Origin: Coprinopsis marcescibilis
Taxonomy: Eukaryota; Basidiomycota; Agaricomycetes; Agaricales; Psathyrellaceae
DNA: 30,714 bases
Reading direction: 5' to 3'
Assembly (NCBI GenBank): GCA_004369085.1
Contig: ML210312.1
Span: forward strand, 38,740-69,453
In this document: positions 12,707-23,281 of the stretch, piece after piece
Numbering within the stretch: the stretch's first letter is position 1
Layout: each line of letters begins with the position of its first letter
The notes under the pieces: generated by a model
Database searches by the model: none
Told to the model about the DNA's origin: nothing
Seen by the model: only the letters and a program-made list of their open reading frames with translations
Program-made: the position numbers and the translations under genes

Positions 12707-15700
12707 ATGGCAAAATCAATATCAGCCCGATCAAACGCCACATCCACCACGCTCGACGTCGCAGCTCCAGTTCGTGTTCCTCGAGGCGCCATTGGTGATG
12801 TTCCCAACCCAGTTCCTCCTCCCGTCGGTGATATCCCTACCCCAGTTCCTACTCCCGTCGGCATCCCTACCCCAGTTCGAGCAGCCGTCGGTACCCCTAC
12901 CCCAGTTCAAGCAGCCGTCGGTATCCCAACCCCAGTCCCTACTCCCGTCGGCGCTCGGAATGCCCGGAGTACTCGGGGGATAGTACTACCAGTACTGATC
13001 ACCCATGCGAATGAGACTACACCTGGGCCTACGCATGCGCCTACGACGACCGCGAACGCAAACGCGGGGAGGGCAGTACAGATCAACGAGCACCTAAATG
13101 CAATCCACGAGCTCACGCCCAACACCTGCTCCGCCCCGTCCACCGGGTCGCCCAGGTCGCACCAACGCTTCAGCCGCACTGGCAGTCGGCGTAGCGTCGT
13201 CGGAGGCCCTAGTGTACATGCTTCTATCCCACTCGGCCGCTCCACTTCAGTGTCCTCAGCATCCTCCTCGAGCTCCACGCAGGATTCGGCCTCGACCTTT
13301 TCGGCTAATCAACCGAGCACGACCGCACCCACCACCGCACCCACCCTCACAGGCGCGAGCACGCTCACTGGCAAGGACCGCGATGCCGCCACCCAGGACC
13401 CTAGAAGCAGGAGTAGGAGCAGGAGTAGGAGTAGGAGTAGAAGAAGGGGAGACTCCCAGAAACCTAATAAACCGAGCTCGTCTGAGCATTCGCGTTCGGC
13501 TCCTGATGCAGGGTCTTCCCTTTCGCAACCGAATTCGCATTCGCATTCGACCACCAACAAACCCTCGCACTCGCACTCGCGTACACGTACACGCCCACGC
13601 ACACGAACGCGGTCATACACCACCCACACACCCGAAACCCGTGACAGCGCAGCATCGGAGCACGCGCAGATGCTGGACGTCCTGCACGCGCTGCGCCGGG
13701 CCAAGGCGCGTAGTATATCCAGCATCGGGGTTGCGTTCAGTTCGCCCACCACCTCCAACGCCAATGTTAACGCCAACGCGTTTGGGTTGGGGTTTGGGTT
13801 TGCAAGGCCGCGTGGGCGGGCTTATACCGTGTCTAGCCCTGTGGGGTTTGGGTCGTCTGGGCAGTTTAACCGTATGGATGTGGATGTGGATGTGGATGTG
13901 GATGTTCTACGAAGTGCGAGGGGTGCGAGGGGTGATGAAGGGGAGTCGCATGGTATTGTGAACGTCAATGCCAATTCCGACTCTGCCGAACCCAAGCCCA
14001 CGTCCAAGGTCCCCTCGGGGTCCCGTACCCGTGCAACTGCCCCTCCTCCCTCTTCGTCGTCCACCAATGCGACTAGCACTACTAGGACCACCTCAAGAAC
14101 CCCATCAAATACCTCCAATTCCAATTCCACATCGAAATCCAGTTCCACAAGTTCCCATTCCAATCCCAATCCCAATCCCAATCCCAATCCCAATCCTAAT
14201 TCCACATCCAATTCTACATTCAAAAGTTCCACATCCACATCCAATTCCACGTCCACCTCCATCGCACCAGCACCCGCACCAACACCCGCCGCACCAGCAC
14301 CACCACTCCCCAACCTCCCAGACCTCCCAGACCTCGCAACGCACCCAATCCACCCAACGCACCTCCCCGCCTCGCATCTCCAACGCCAGGTCCACACCCT
14401 CACTTCCAAACTGCGCGCAATGGAACAACTCGAAGAGGCGCGCCGAAAAGAAGTGGGCGTATTGAGGGAGGAGCTCGGGCTGTGGAAGGTCGGGCTTGAA
14501 GTTGCTCAGAAAGGTTAGTTTTGGATTTTTGGATTTTTGGATTTTTGTTTTGGATTTGTGGTTTTTGTGGTTGTTTTGTGTTTTGTGTTTGGGGTTTGGG
14601 TTTGTGTTTGGGATTTGTTGGATTTTTTTTTGAACTCTGGTGGATTCCTGTTCTAGGTGTTGGGCTGGTCTGGTGGATTAGGCTGGCGTGGATCCGGGAT
14701 CGTAGCTCGGATCATACGCCAGAAGGAGTTCGAGATGGTTGGGTCTCTGTGCTCACCGGTTGTGTGCCCGCTGGTGGGTGGGATTCGTTCTCCCGGCTTT
14801 TAATGGCTTCGCTTCGCTTCACTCGTGCCCAGCCCAGTGACATCCGTTACTACCTCCCCGATCCTAGCCTCTTTTCTTTTCCCTACTTCTTCTCTCCCGT
14901 AACCTTCTGCCCTTCCTCCGGTCTTCCCTTTATCCCTGTATCGCTCTCTTCCCTTCATCTCTTCATCCCTCTTCATCTCTCTCTTCATCTCTCTCTTCAT
15001 CTCTCTTCATCTCTCTCTCTACTCTCTCTCTCTCTGCATCCCAAAACCCCACACTAACTTGAACACCATTTACCCCCTCCCCCATACCCCACCACAGAAA
15101 TCCTCCGCGCACAAGAAATCGTAAACCAAGTCGACCTCCAACGTATCGAAGCCGAGAACGAGGCGAGCAGGAACAAGAACCGCGTGCGCAAGCTCGTGGA
15201 GGAACGGCTGGTGCGCGATGCGTTGGAGGAGGGTCGGCGGGCGGGGTATCGCGAGGGGCTGGCTGTTGCTGCGAGGGAGATGGAGAGGGGGGAGTGGGAG
15301 CGGGGTGGGGTTGATGGGCGGGATGTTGGCAGTGGGAATGGGGTTAGCTATGGTAGTGGGAACGGGAACGGAAATGCGGATGGGAAAGGCGAAAGGAGAG
15401 GGAGGAGCCGCACCAGGGTTGGCCAGAGGGAGCTTGAGCGCGGCTTTGGAGAGGATCCAGAGTCAGGGAGAGAGCCGGATGTGGCTCGGGAACTCGGTAT
15501 TGGGACCACACGACCGCGCCGTAACACGATGGGCAGCTCCAGTACTTACCTCAGTACCACCCCTTTTTCAAGCGTCGGTCCCAGCGGAAAAGCAGAGGGA
15601 GGGGTGAACGCAGCAGCAGGCCCGTCAAGCAACCCAAATCCAGCAGCTGCGACTCGCAATATAAACCCCCAGGGTACTACGCACACCCACACAACAGGAT

Positions 15701-18700
15701 CCGCACCCGATCGAACACGTACGGCTTCAGCACGCACGCCGCAGCCGCAGCCCGTCGCGCGTTCGCAGCCGGTAGGGCAGCAGATTCAAAAGGAGCAGCA
15801 AATTCAGCAGCGGCAGCAGATGCAGAATCAGCAGCAGATTCAAAAGCAGCAGGAGATTCACAAGCAACAACAAATTCAAAAGCAATACCAGATTCAGAAG
15901 CAGCAACAGCAGGCCTCGCAACCTACCCCGCAGAGGCAGGTGCTGGATGCGGACGTTTTTGCGCAAGTTCAACGCCGGTTTACGCAAGGCCCGAACCCGC
16001 TTTGGGGGCAGCCGCAGCAGGCCGTGGCAGGTGGTGCTGCGAATGAGAGTAATGGTAATGGCCCGGGGGGACAGGCACTCCCGCCGCAGCAGAGTGGCTA
16101 TAAATATCTTCAGGGGCTTGGGCAGAATGTGCCTGGTGCGGCTGGCAGGGGACGAGCGCATACCATTGCGTCGTTGTTTGCGAGAGTTGGAAGGAAGGAT
16201 GTTAATAAGGACAAGGATCGGGAGGGCGGTGCTCAGTATGTTTTTATTCATTTTACACTCGTATTAATTGGGGGTTAATTTGTTAACAGGTTTACACGCG
16301 TGCCTGATACGGGGTACTTCCAGTCCAAGCTGCCAGTTCCGACTGTGGTTACGCCTGCTGTGGTGGAAGTGCCTGCGACGCAGCCTCAGCCGACGGCCAA
16401 GAATGTATTACCGTCGGGGATCCCGCCTCCTGAACCAATCGAGGTGCGACCGGCATTGTCGGCCTCGCAAAAAGGGCATCCACAGGGCCGGGGACGATCT
16501 CAGTCGCATTCGCAAGGGAATCCCTCGGGACCGGGACAGTCCAAGGGTGGTGCAGCGGTACAAGGAGGGAGGAGTCGAGCGGTGTCTGTGAGCTCGACGC
16601 GTACGGTCGTGCCCCTAGAGGGCTATATCCCCACTTTCGATGCGACGACCAACTCGATTGCGTTGCCTCCTCCGCATGAAATGGGTGGGCGAATGAGTGT
16701 GCTCGGGCATGCTACGGGTGATGCTGAAGGCGGTCCTCAGAGGCGATCCTCAGAGGACAGCGTGCTCTCCACGACGACGAGCGTGAGGGCGAGGCGGACT
16801 GCAGAGAAGGGCAAGCGCAAAGCCAATGGGAATCGGAATGGAGCTGGGAATGGGGAGTACTTTGACCAAACTCACGAGAACAGCCGGAACCTCAGCACGT
16901 TTGATTCGTCCGATCTGAGAGATTACGGATTAGACTATGATTTTGATTCCGATAAGCCTGGGGGGCGCGATGAAAATAGCCTTGGGACGTTGAGGAATCA
17001 CCGGCGGAGGGATCATCGACCACGCGAGCAGGAACAGCATGGCCACCCGCGTTTGAAAAGCCGACATCGACGCTCGCCGTCCGTGCGGTCCTTTGACTAT
17101 GCTTACGGCGACGACGCCGATAATCACTCAATCTATTCGTTCGGAACTGCCAAAATACTCAGTTCGACTCCCCGCAGTCGCCTCCCTGTGCGCAGCAGCC
17201 GGAGCAGCAACTTGAACGGACACGATCATTCCCTGTTCATGAACGACGGAGACGGAGACTTGGACAAGGTTGGCACTGAAGGAGGATCTGCAGCGCCCGC
17301 ACCTCATCAAGCTGATAATCGAAGGCAGGCCCGGCGAGCTCGGGGATTGGATGCAGTTTCGAATCGCTCGTCGGGGTCTGGATCGGGCTCGGCAGGTTCA
17401 GTCGGGCCGTACACCATTGCGTCGACGAGGATATCGCAGTACGATTTACTGTCGAGATCGCCCGCGAACCACAGCACGAGCTCGGATTATGTGGAGGGAA
17501 GTGGTGTGAGGGGAGGAGGGATGCATGGTGTGTATGAGGCTGCGGAACCTGCTCGGTATGGACGCAGTGGAGGTGGGAAGAGTGTAATGACTCCTGAAAC
17601 ACCTTCACCCCTTCCGCCTGGTGTAGAGGCGAGGAAAAAACCAGTTGGTTCTGGTTTAGCACACGGCCGCGGGGCTGCTAGCCATCTAGCCCCCGCAATG
17701 GGACAAGCCCAACAACAGGCTAGTGGTGCACAGCCTCGTGATACGGTGGAGTACTGGCGATCAATGACCTCGGATATGTCAGGACCGGTGCTCAACGACG
17801 GTGACAGACGCTCGAACGTCCAGGGGCGTGAACGTGGAAGTACTATCTCGGGTTCCACCGGACGAGATGTCTTCGGCCCCGCCACTCGGAATCCACTTGC
17901 GATAGAGGTAAGACAATGTTGTATTTTCTCTTCGATTTTTTGGAATTTTCCCTCGGCATTCTCATCTCCGGCTTCCTAGCCATTCCGGGAGGTTATCACT
18001 CTCCAATCTCGTGTTTGAAGAGAGCAGAACCGCTGGTCTGAATTCCTGATGATTTTTTTATCTTCCCGTGTCGCCGAGTCGCGTACTTGGTTTTGATTTT
18101 GATTTTATTAACTTTGCATTTTTGACATTTTGCTGATTATCATATGGTTTATTTCAGAGACCTAGAACTGTTGAACCGCGAACCAGTGAACATTTAACGA
18201 AAGGCGCCCTGCGACAAGGGCAGGGATATCCCCCTTTGTCTGCGGCAAGCGCTTGGGAGGGCATTCGGAATGTTGCGAAAAACGAAGATAACACTGGATC
18301 GATGCATCGTCCAGCTGAGAAAGTTGTACAGCAAAGAGCTGCTCCCACTCATACTGACTCTCGTGATTATAATCGTGATCGTCCGTATCAGCAGCTCAAC
18401 AGCAGCCCGAACACTTTGGTCACTCCATCACGCAGTACGAATGTGAACGTCGATAGTTATGGCAATCTACGACCACCAAACGTCCATCGCTCGGGTACAT
18501 CTGGCACGATACCTGAGATAGGTGTGGAAACTCCCGTAAGCTTCTTGCATCTGCGTTCCATTCGCTGTGTCACTGACGTGTTTGTGATTTCTGGCCCCTT
18601 TCAGTCCATGACCCCAACTACTCTATCAGATGGAACGTTCCTTGATCCGTCGCTATTGATGCCGGGCTCAACTCAGGTCGTACCTTCCTCCAGGCAATTA

Positions 18701-19164
18701 ACGCCCAGCGCTACCGCTAGTCACTCTGGTCAACAGCATGAATACGTCGGGTACTACATCGCACCACCATTTCCCACCATCGAATATGGCGAAATGGCGG
18801 TGAATATGAGTCACGGTCACACCTCTGGTGGTTCTCATTACAATCATTTCCAGCCGGACAACCCACCTGGTTTTGTCGTACCCTTGAGCCCAATTCCAGC
18901 CATGACCAACCTTAGACCTTCAGGTACTCCAGGTACTCAATCTCGTAAGTAAAGCAGTTCATGTCAGTTTGTGGGCAGTCGAAGCTGACAACTGTCATCC
19001 TCGCTCTTTGAACAGGGTCCGCAGTTGGGATCAGCTCGCCCTCCAACGACGGCGCCTATCGCGGACATTACACCAACCCTGCTGCGGAAAGAGGCACGAG
19101 TACGGGATTCCTCTCCCCAGCTCGCCTAGATCGGCCGATATCCCTGTTCTCTAGTGTGGAGTGA
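12707..19164 (+). CDS. Large low-complexity protein with RS tract and coiled coil, function unknown
   Basis: Exons 12707-14513, 15098-16235, 16290-17907, 18158-18535, 18605-18944, 19016-19164; 1809 aa. I do not recognise a named family. Visible features: five decapeptide-like repeats based on IPTPVPTPVG (~35-85); an RS tract of six RS dipeptides plus RRR (233-247); a His/Ser and Arg/Thr-rich stretch (~275-305); Met-Asp followed by alternating Val-Asp (~390); Asn-Pro repeats (~485-500). A charged coiled coil of about 135 residues (~555-690) crosses the first intron. A Gln/Ile/Lys-rich segment lies at ~830-875, then long Ser/Arg/Gly-rich disorder. The end is ARLDRPISLFSSVE. The first in-frame ATG is 12707 with a good context (G at -3 and +4). 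The frame is open upstream to about 12470 but has no ATG. Intron 1 is 584 nt, ten times the local norm. The coiled coil suggests a scaffold; this is inference. Confidence 0.75.
12808..12959 (+). repeat. 30-bp coding minisatellite, five units
   Basis: Units start CCCAGTTC/CCCAGTCC at 12808 (33 bp), 12841, 12871, 12901 and 12931. Each encodes a Pro/Val/Gly-rich decapeptide in the large protein. Differences cluster in the middle of the unit (CTACTCC versus GAGCAGC). Confidence 0.9.
13403..13447 (+). repeat. AGG AGT hexamer repeat encoding the RS tract
   Basis: A run of AGA/AGG and AGT/AGC codons encodes six Arg-Ser dipeptides followed by Arg-Arg-Arg. Such tracts are the docking and phosphorylation substrate of SR-protein kinases. 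Confidence 0.85.
14158..14205 (+). repeat. (AATCCC)n hexanucleotide repeat, coding
   Basis: About seven units encode alternating Asn-Pro in exon 1 of the large protein. It is expected to vary in length between strains. Confidence 0.85.
14514..15097 (+). other. Unusually long intron 1 of the RS-protein gene
   Basis: The donor is GTTAGT after AAAG and the acceptor CCACAG before AAATCC; together they restore the coiled-coil frame (AQK-E-ILRAQEIV). The first 130 nt are G/T-rich with GGATTTTT repeats. The last 200 nt are pyrimidine-rich with repeated CTTCATCTCT. A stop-free stretch over most of it (14521-15057) is low-complexity and has no ATG at its head, so I do not call a gene. Confidence 0.75.
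15780..15915 (+). repeat. CAG/CAA-rich coding repeat (Gln/Ile/Lys)
   Basis: Imperfect 18-24 bp units of the type CAGATTCAAAAGCAGCAG encode a QQIQK-type pattern at residues ~830-875 of the large protein. It is a coding microsatellite, not a CRISPR-like array, because the units abut without unique spacers. Confidence 0.8.
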
Positions 19165-20626
19165 GTCTGCCGCCGATTTCCGAGTGGTGAACATCCTGCT
19201 GGTTTCTTACGACGCCAACGGCTGTTCAATGGTGTGCGTAGTGCAAATTTATTTTCAATCTTTTCCTCCTTGGCCCTTGTTGTAGTTCCAACCTCTGCGT
19301 TCGTGTTTGAGCCCACTCAAGATTCATTCCATCCTCCATGATCGCACCCAAGAGCTTACCGCAGATAACCATCTGCGGCACCGTACGCGTCATGTGTTGT
19401 ATTTTACGTCTACGGCCTCGTCGGCAGCGAAACTAACAATCCTTTTGTGAGAACATTGCTGCGGGAGCTCCACGTTTTGTGATAGTGCACGCTAGATGTT
19501 TAGTTTTCGAATAACATTGCGTACTTCAAACACACTCTGTTCTCGGGCAAAAGGCGCGTTTCAGCGAGGGCGCTCAAGCCTCCAGGGTTCGCTAGGCTTG
19601 CTGAGTAACCGTTCCGATCATAGCCATCAAAATCGTGCGCCGCAATCCGAATCAACTCAGCCGATCAAAAATCGCGTACGATCTTGCATAGCCCGTTCGT
19701 CGAGTCGGCCACTGGCGCCTCGCTCGCAATATTGAATTCCGAGTAAAAGGTGAGCACCCCAGAAGCTGCGGAAATGTTGTATTGTGGCATAATGGGAAAC
19801 AATTGCAATTGCTTGTGTTTTTTTCTGCGTTGTTATTAAATCCGTCGTTGTTGCGACCCAATGTCCCTAGCGGAGGTAATGATGGCTCGCCGGCGGATGC
19901 GATGCCTCTCGTGCGGAGCGCAACAAATGTCGAGTCAATAATTGGTGACTCGAAGGAAAGTTCCAAGGTAGTCCAAGGCGTTCAAAGGGTGGATATGTTT
20001 CCAATCTCCATTACCTCCAAGCTCTGGCTCGCTTATGCGCGTCTATAATTTATCAGTTACACCGGGTTGTGTTGCAAACGGTCTCGTTTGAGGTATTATT
20101 GTGGATGAAACAGTATCCATACCCTGGATTGGCTCCTTTCTTCCGAGAGAGTAAGATTTACTCTGTACAGCCCTGCGCAGAATTTACTGACCTCCTTTTC
20201 AGCTCGCAACCGCCGTTGCAGCAAAAGCGGAAAGTATGCCATTTCGGGTACCTCAAAGCACGGTGATGCTCTCGTACTTGAGTGTACCAGTCGGCATTGC
20301 AAGTAATGACGGGGGAAAAGGTGTGAAGATGTCAGAAAAATGATTCATTTCTTGTTCCTGACTTGCTTGTGGATGCGCAAAAGGTGATGAAAATCTACCG
20401 GACCCATAATCCTATGCTGTAACCACCGCTGATTCAGGTCCGCTAATCATTGAGAGAAGAAGATGACTTCATAGCACGGTTCGCGTGAGATGAGTATGCA
20501 CTGCGACTGGCCTGCGAGATTTGTTTAAATACCGACCATGGTCGAACAGTGAGTCACTCATTCTTCCCTTCACTTATCATTCCTCACACATAACAGTTAC
20601 TCGTTCTACTCAAGCACTCTTACAAT
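19165..20626. other. Intergenic region between the RS protein and DUF6593 copy B
   Basis: The left part is the probable 3' UTR of the large gene. 19903-20012 matches 7554-7664 inverted, so it is a copied fragment. It is open on both strands but has no recognisable domain. A possible TATA element TTTAAATA for copy B sits at 20524-20531. Nothing else is supported. Confidence 0.5.
20524..20531 (+). promoter_or_regulatory. TATA-like element of DUF6593 copy B
   Basis: TTTAAATA lies about 100 bp before the ATG at 20627, close to the 85 bp spacing of the TATA boxes in copies A and C, though the surrounding sequence is different. Confidence 0.4.
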
Positions 20627-21345
20627 ATGTACGGATCAAACCCATACGCACAAGCCGGCTGGTCTAATCCTCGCAACCCATTGTCGGTTGCATGGGAGAC
20701 AAACCAACCTCATTCCCCAACCTACGGGGCTCTTCCAACCTCCACAACAGTGCCCTCCCCGAACATCATGACATTCAGGTTCAATTCGCAGGATACCTTG
20801 AACTGTATTGTGGTCGGGCCTCAGAACGAAAGAATTGTCACCATCTCCACAACTTACGGGAGTCAGAGAGTTACGACTTTCAAGGCATCCAACGACGCTG
20901 CCTTTGCAAGCCTTGAGTGGCATTTGCAGCCACTCATCTCGATTGCCGGTCTGGTTCCAAGGCAGGAAGCCATGAAATGGTTGGCATTCTCTGTTGACCG
21001 TCGGTTAGTACTTTCCATTCGCTTGAAAATGAGTTTGGAATTAACGACTTTCTTTTCAGAACCGCTTCCATGACCATCGGGCCAGATGTATACATTTGGG
21101 TTTTCCAAGGCCAGAACACTGTATATGTAAGCGCGTCGGACTCCAGCTTCAAGGCTCCCAATTGCTCACCCCGTACTTTACAGCTGCACAAGTCGGACGC
21201 AAACGCACCTGAACGTCTGGCCAAGATGTACTGGAATAACGGACTGTGCCTCGACGTGAGCGTCAACTCCATCAGAAACGGTTTACTGGAGGTGTTCCTG
21301 GTAGCCGCTGCTTTGCTGCAGTCGCGTCAAGAATCAAGAGCTTAA
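20627..21345 (+). CDS. DUF6593-type protein, copy B
   Basis: Exons 20627-21003, 21060-21126, 21184-21345; 201 aa. Function unknown. It shares the family layout with copy C: N-terminal SNPYA-GW-NPRNPLS, then TYGALP, a strand IMTFRFNSQDTLNCIVVGP, ASLEWHLQPLI, MKWLAFSVDRR, then MTIGPDVYIWVF and a final SIRNGLLEVFLVAAALLQS. The second intron is 57 nt, a multiple of three with no stop, so an unspliced reading also stays open. I chose splicing because donor GTAAGC and acceptor TTTACAG are good and the last exon then has exactly the length (162 nt) and alignment of copy C. It is clearly more diverged from A and C than those are from each other. No signal peptide or membrane segment is evident. Confidence 0.85.
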
Positions 21346-22407
21346 GCGCCCTAGCGCAAATTTCATGTTTGGACAATGAACTCGATTCGCATTCACATTT
21401 TTATCACCTTGTAGCAATTAGTGACTCGATGAACGGCCCACGCACGACATTTATTCATTATTCATGACTTATAATTTATTTATTCTCCCCCTTCAATTTA
21501 CTGCATAGTAATAGTAGTATTATACATCGCTTAATTTTCTTCCTCCTTTCGGTCCAGCCTCGATACGTACCTCGATACCGCCTTGTTAAGATTTTATCCC
21601 CCAATAATCCATCTTCTTTGCCGATTGCCCGGGTACCGCTTTATTGATTGATGACGCTTTCGCAAAACAAGCCCAAGCAGCTAACAATTTGATAGCGCCG
21701 CCACTCCGCAGCTCTCACACTAACGATGATCGTGAAGGACTATTTTGACGTCGCACGGAAGCTCTCGACAAGATTTTGCAACGAGGACAGGTGCGGTGCC
21801 CTTGCTTATTGCTGCGGGTACCTCACTAAACAGCTCTGCTCTCTAGCTTCTTCATTGCCAACTCCATTGGAGCACCGAAATAGTAGGACTGCATTGGGAC
21901 ATGTCAGTGTCGCTTTCGTGCCAGCAAGTTACGTTTCTGGAACCATTCTTAATTCTTGACTTGGGGATTATCATACCCAACATCTAAGTCGTGTCGTTTA
22001 TTCACCAAGCTCTCGACAGTGCTGTCGCAAACCGATTTCCCGCTGAATGTAGGATGATCCACATGGGGAACGGAAACAGCCAAGTTCGGGAATGTCAATG
22101 CGCAGTTCTTATCCAAAACACATCAAATGCCTGCGCAGACCCTGGAAAATCGCAACTCGCTGAGCACCAGCCATGGGCGGGAGGCGCTTCCTACTGGGCG
22201 TGTTGATCTCAATTGTAAGATGACTGAATGTCGAATCACTTGATCCTCTGGGTCCGGGACTCTGGTAGCTCACCCCCTTTGTGTAGCCAGGCAACATGGC
22301 TTGCCACATCGCTTGCGACCTGAGCTCAGATTTGACTGCTGGTTCGGTCATGATGCTAACTTGGGGATATTTTATTTCATGGATGTTTCATGGAATAGGT
22401 CGTCGAT

Positions 22408-22412
22408 CCAAT
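22408..22412 (+). promoter_or_regulatory. CCAAT box of DUF6593 copy C
   Basis: CCAAT lies about 135 bp before the ATG and 50 bp before the TATA box. The aligned position in copy A reads CTAAT (minus strand, 6919-6915). Confidence 0.4.
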
Positions 22413-22460
22413 CTCTCTGCGTCCGAAGCGATGTGGCTTCAATCAGTGCAATGGACGTAG

Positions 22461-22467
22461 TATAAAA
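22461..22467 (+). promoter_or_regulatory. TATA box of DUF6593 copy C
   Basis: A perfect TATAAAA starts 85 bp before the ATG at 22546, with the same spacing and surroundings as in copy A. Confidence 0.6.
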
Positions 22468-22545
22468 CCCTGGAAGTATTTCACTTCATTCTCAACCCAC
22501 CATCCCCACCGCTTACAAAACTCTCAAGTTCAACCCTTATCCAAT

Positions 22546-23281
22546 ATGTTCACCAGCAACCCATATGCAGCCGGCGGGTGGTACAACCCGCAAAATCCGC
22601 TTTCTATCAACGGTTCCGCCCATCCTCACCCATGGTTCCCCAATGCATCCCTTCCGCCTACCTTTGGCGCGCTACCAGCAGTTACCTATCCAACCAACAC
22701 GCTGTCGTTCGAGTTCTCGCCCGCTCAACCGGACATATTGAGCTGCTTAGTCGTCGGGCCGAATCGTACAACATATTTCAAAGTTGTAACGTCTAACGGT
22801 GCAACTCTGATTTTGAAGCCTCGCGATGAGGGCATGGCTCGCATTGAATGGCAGGCGGAACCTAAACTCGAAATACGAAACGTCATTCCCAACGTATATG
22901 CATCGCAATGGCTGCGGCTTTCTCAAGATCAAAGGTGAGGGCAATGTACCAATAACGTATTTCCTCGAAGAGCTGACTTTGTGATATCTAGCTATAGGAC
23001 CATGAGCGTTGGCGGAAGAAATTACGTGTGGGCACCTCGCGGAGGAGCCATCATTGTAAGTGCAAGTTAATACTCCATCTCCTTTGATCGGTTAACTAAA
23101 GCCTGTGTCTCGAATCTAGCTGTTGAGCGCGGGTCCATCTGCCCCTGCAGAACTTGGAAGGATCACAAGATCACCGAACGCAGTGATCCTGGAGCTAACA
23201 AGCGATGCGATCCAGGCAGGACTGCTGGAAGCATCCGTGGTCGCCACCGTTCTTTACCAATCCGGCCGTAACATTGCATAA
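22546..23281 (+). CDS. DUF6593-type protein, copy C (complete)
   Basis: Exons 22546-22934, 22992-23055, 23120-23281; 204 aa. Function unknown; the family is common in Agaricomycetes and, as far as I know, uncharacterised. Order of parts: SNPYA-GGWYNPQNPLS at the N-terminus, a Pro/His-rich linker, FGALP (~41-45), a beta-rich core (NTLSFEFSPAQPDIL, VVGPNRTTYFKVV, ARIEWQAEP, EIRNVIP), SQWLRLSQDQ before intron 1, and MSVGGRNYVWAPRGGAII before intron 2. The last exon carries ILELTSDAIQAGLLEASVVATVLYQSGRNIA. Both introns have good GT-AG borders. There is no signal peptide, so it is presumably cytosolic. It is the likely intact version of the truncated copy A. TATA and CCAAT elements precede it. Confidence 0.88.

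Larger units (their letters stand above)
21346..22545. other. Intergenic region between DUF6593 copies B and C
   Basis: 21440-21600 is AT-rich and is probably the 3' end of copy B's transcript. From about 22003 to 22545 the sequence is the inverted counterpart of the DNA upstream of copy A (6778-7515). It ends in copy C's promoter, with CCAAT at 22408-22412 and TATAAAA at 22461-22467. No gene is supported. Confidence 0.6.
22003..23055 (+). repeat. Inverted duplication, locus 2 copy (partner of 6271-7515)
   Basis: The reverse complement matches 6271-7515, covering exons 1 and 2 of the DUF6593 gene, its promoter and about 460 bp further upstream. The partner is longer because it contains a second ~200 bp tandem unit. 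Identity looks to be about 90 percent by eye over coding and non-coding parts alike. Confidence 0.85.

Noticed and set aside
14521..15057. Open frame of 178 codons inside intron 1 of the RS-protein gene
   Set aside because: No ATG at its start; composition follows the G/T-rich and C/T-rich repeats, and splice sites on both sides restore the coiled-coil frame.
15780..15915. Possible CRISPR-like or other spaced array
   Set aside because: The units abut and translate as a Gln-rich tract in frame; there are no unique spacers, and the genome is fungal.
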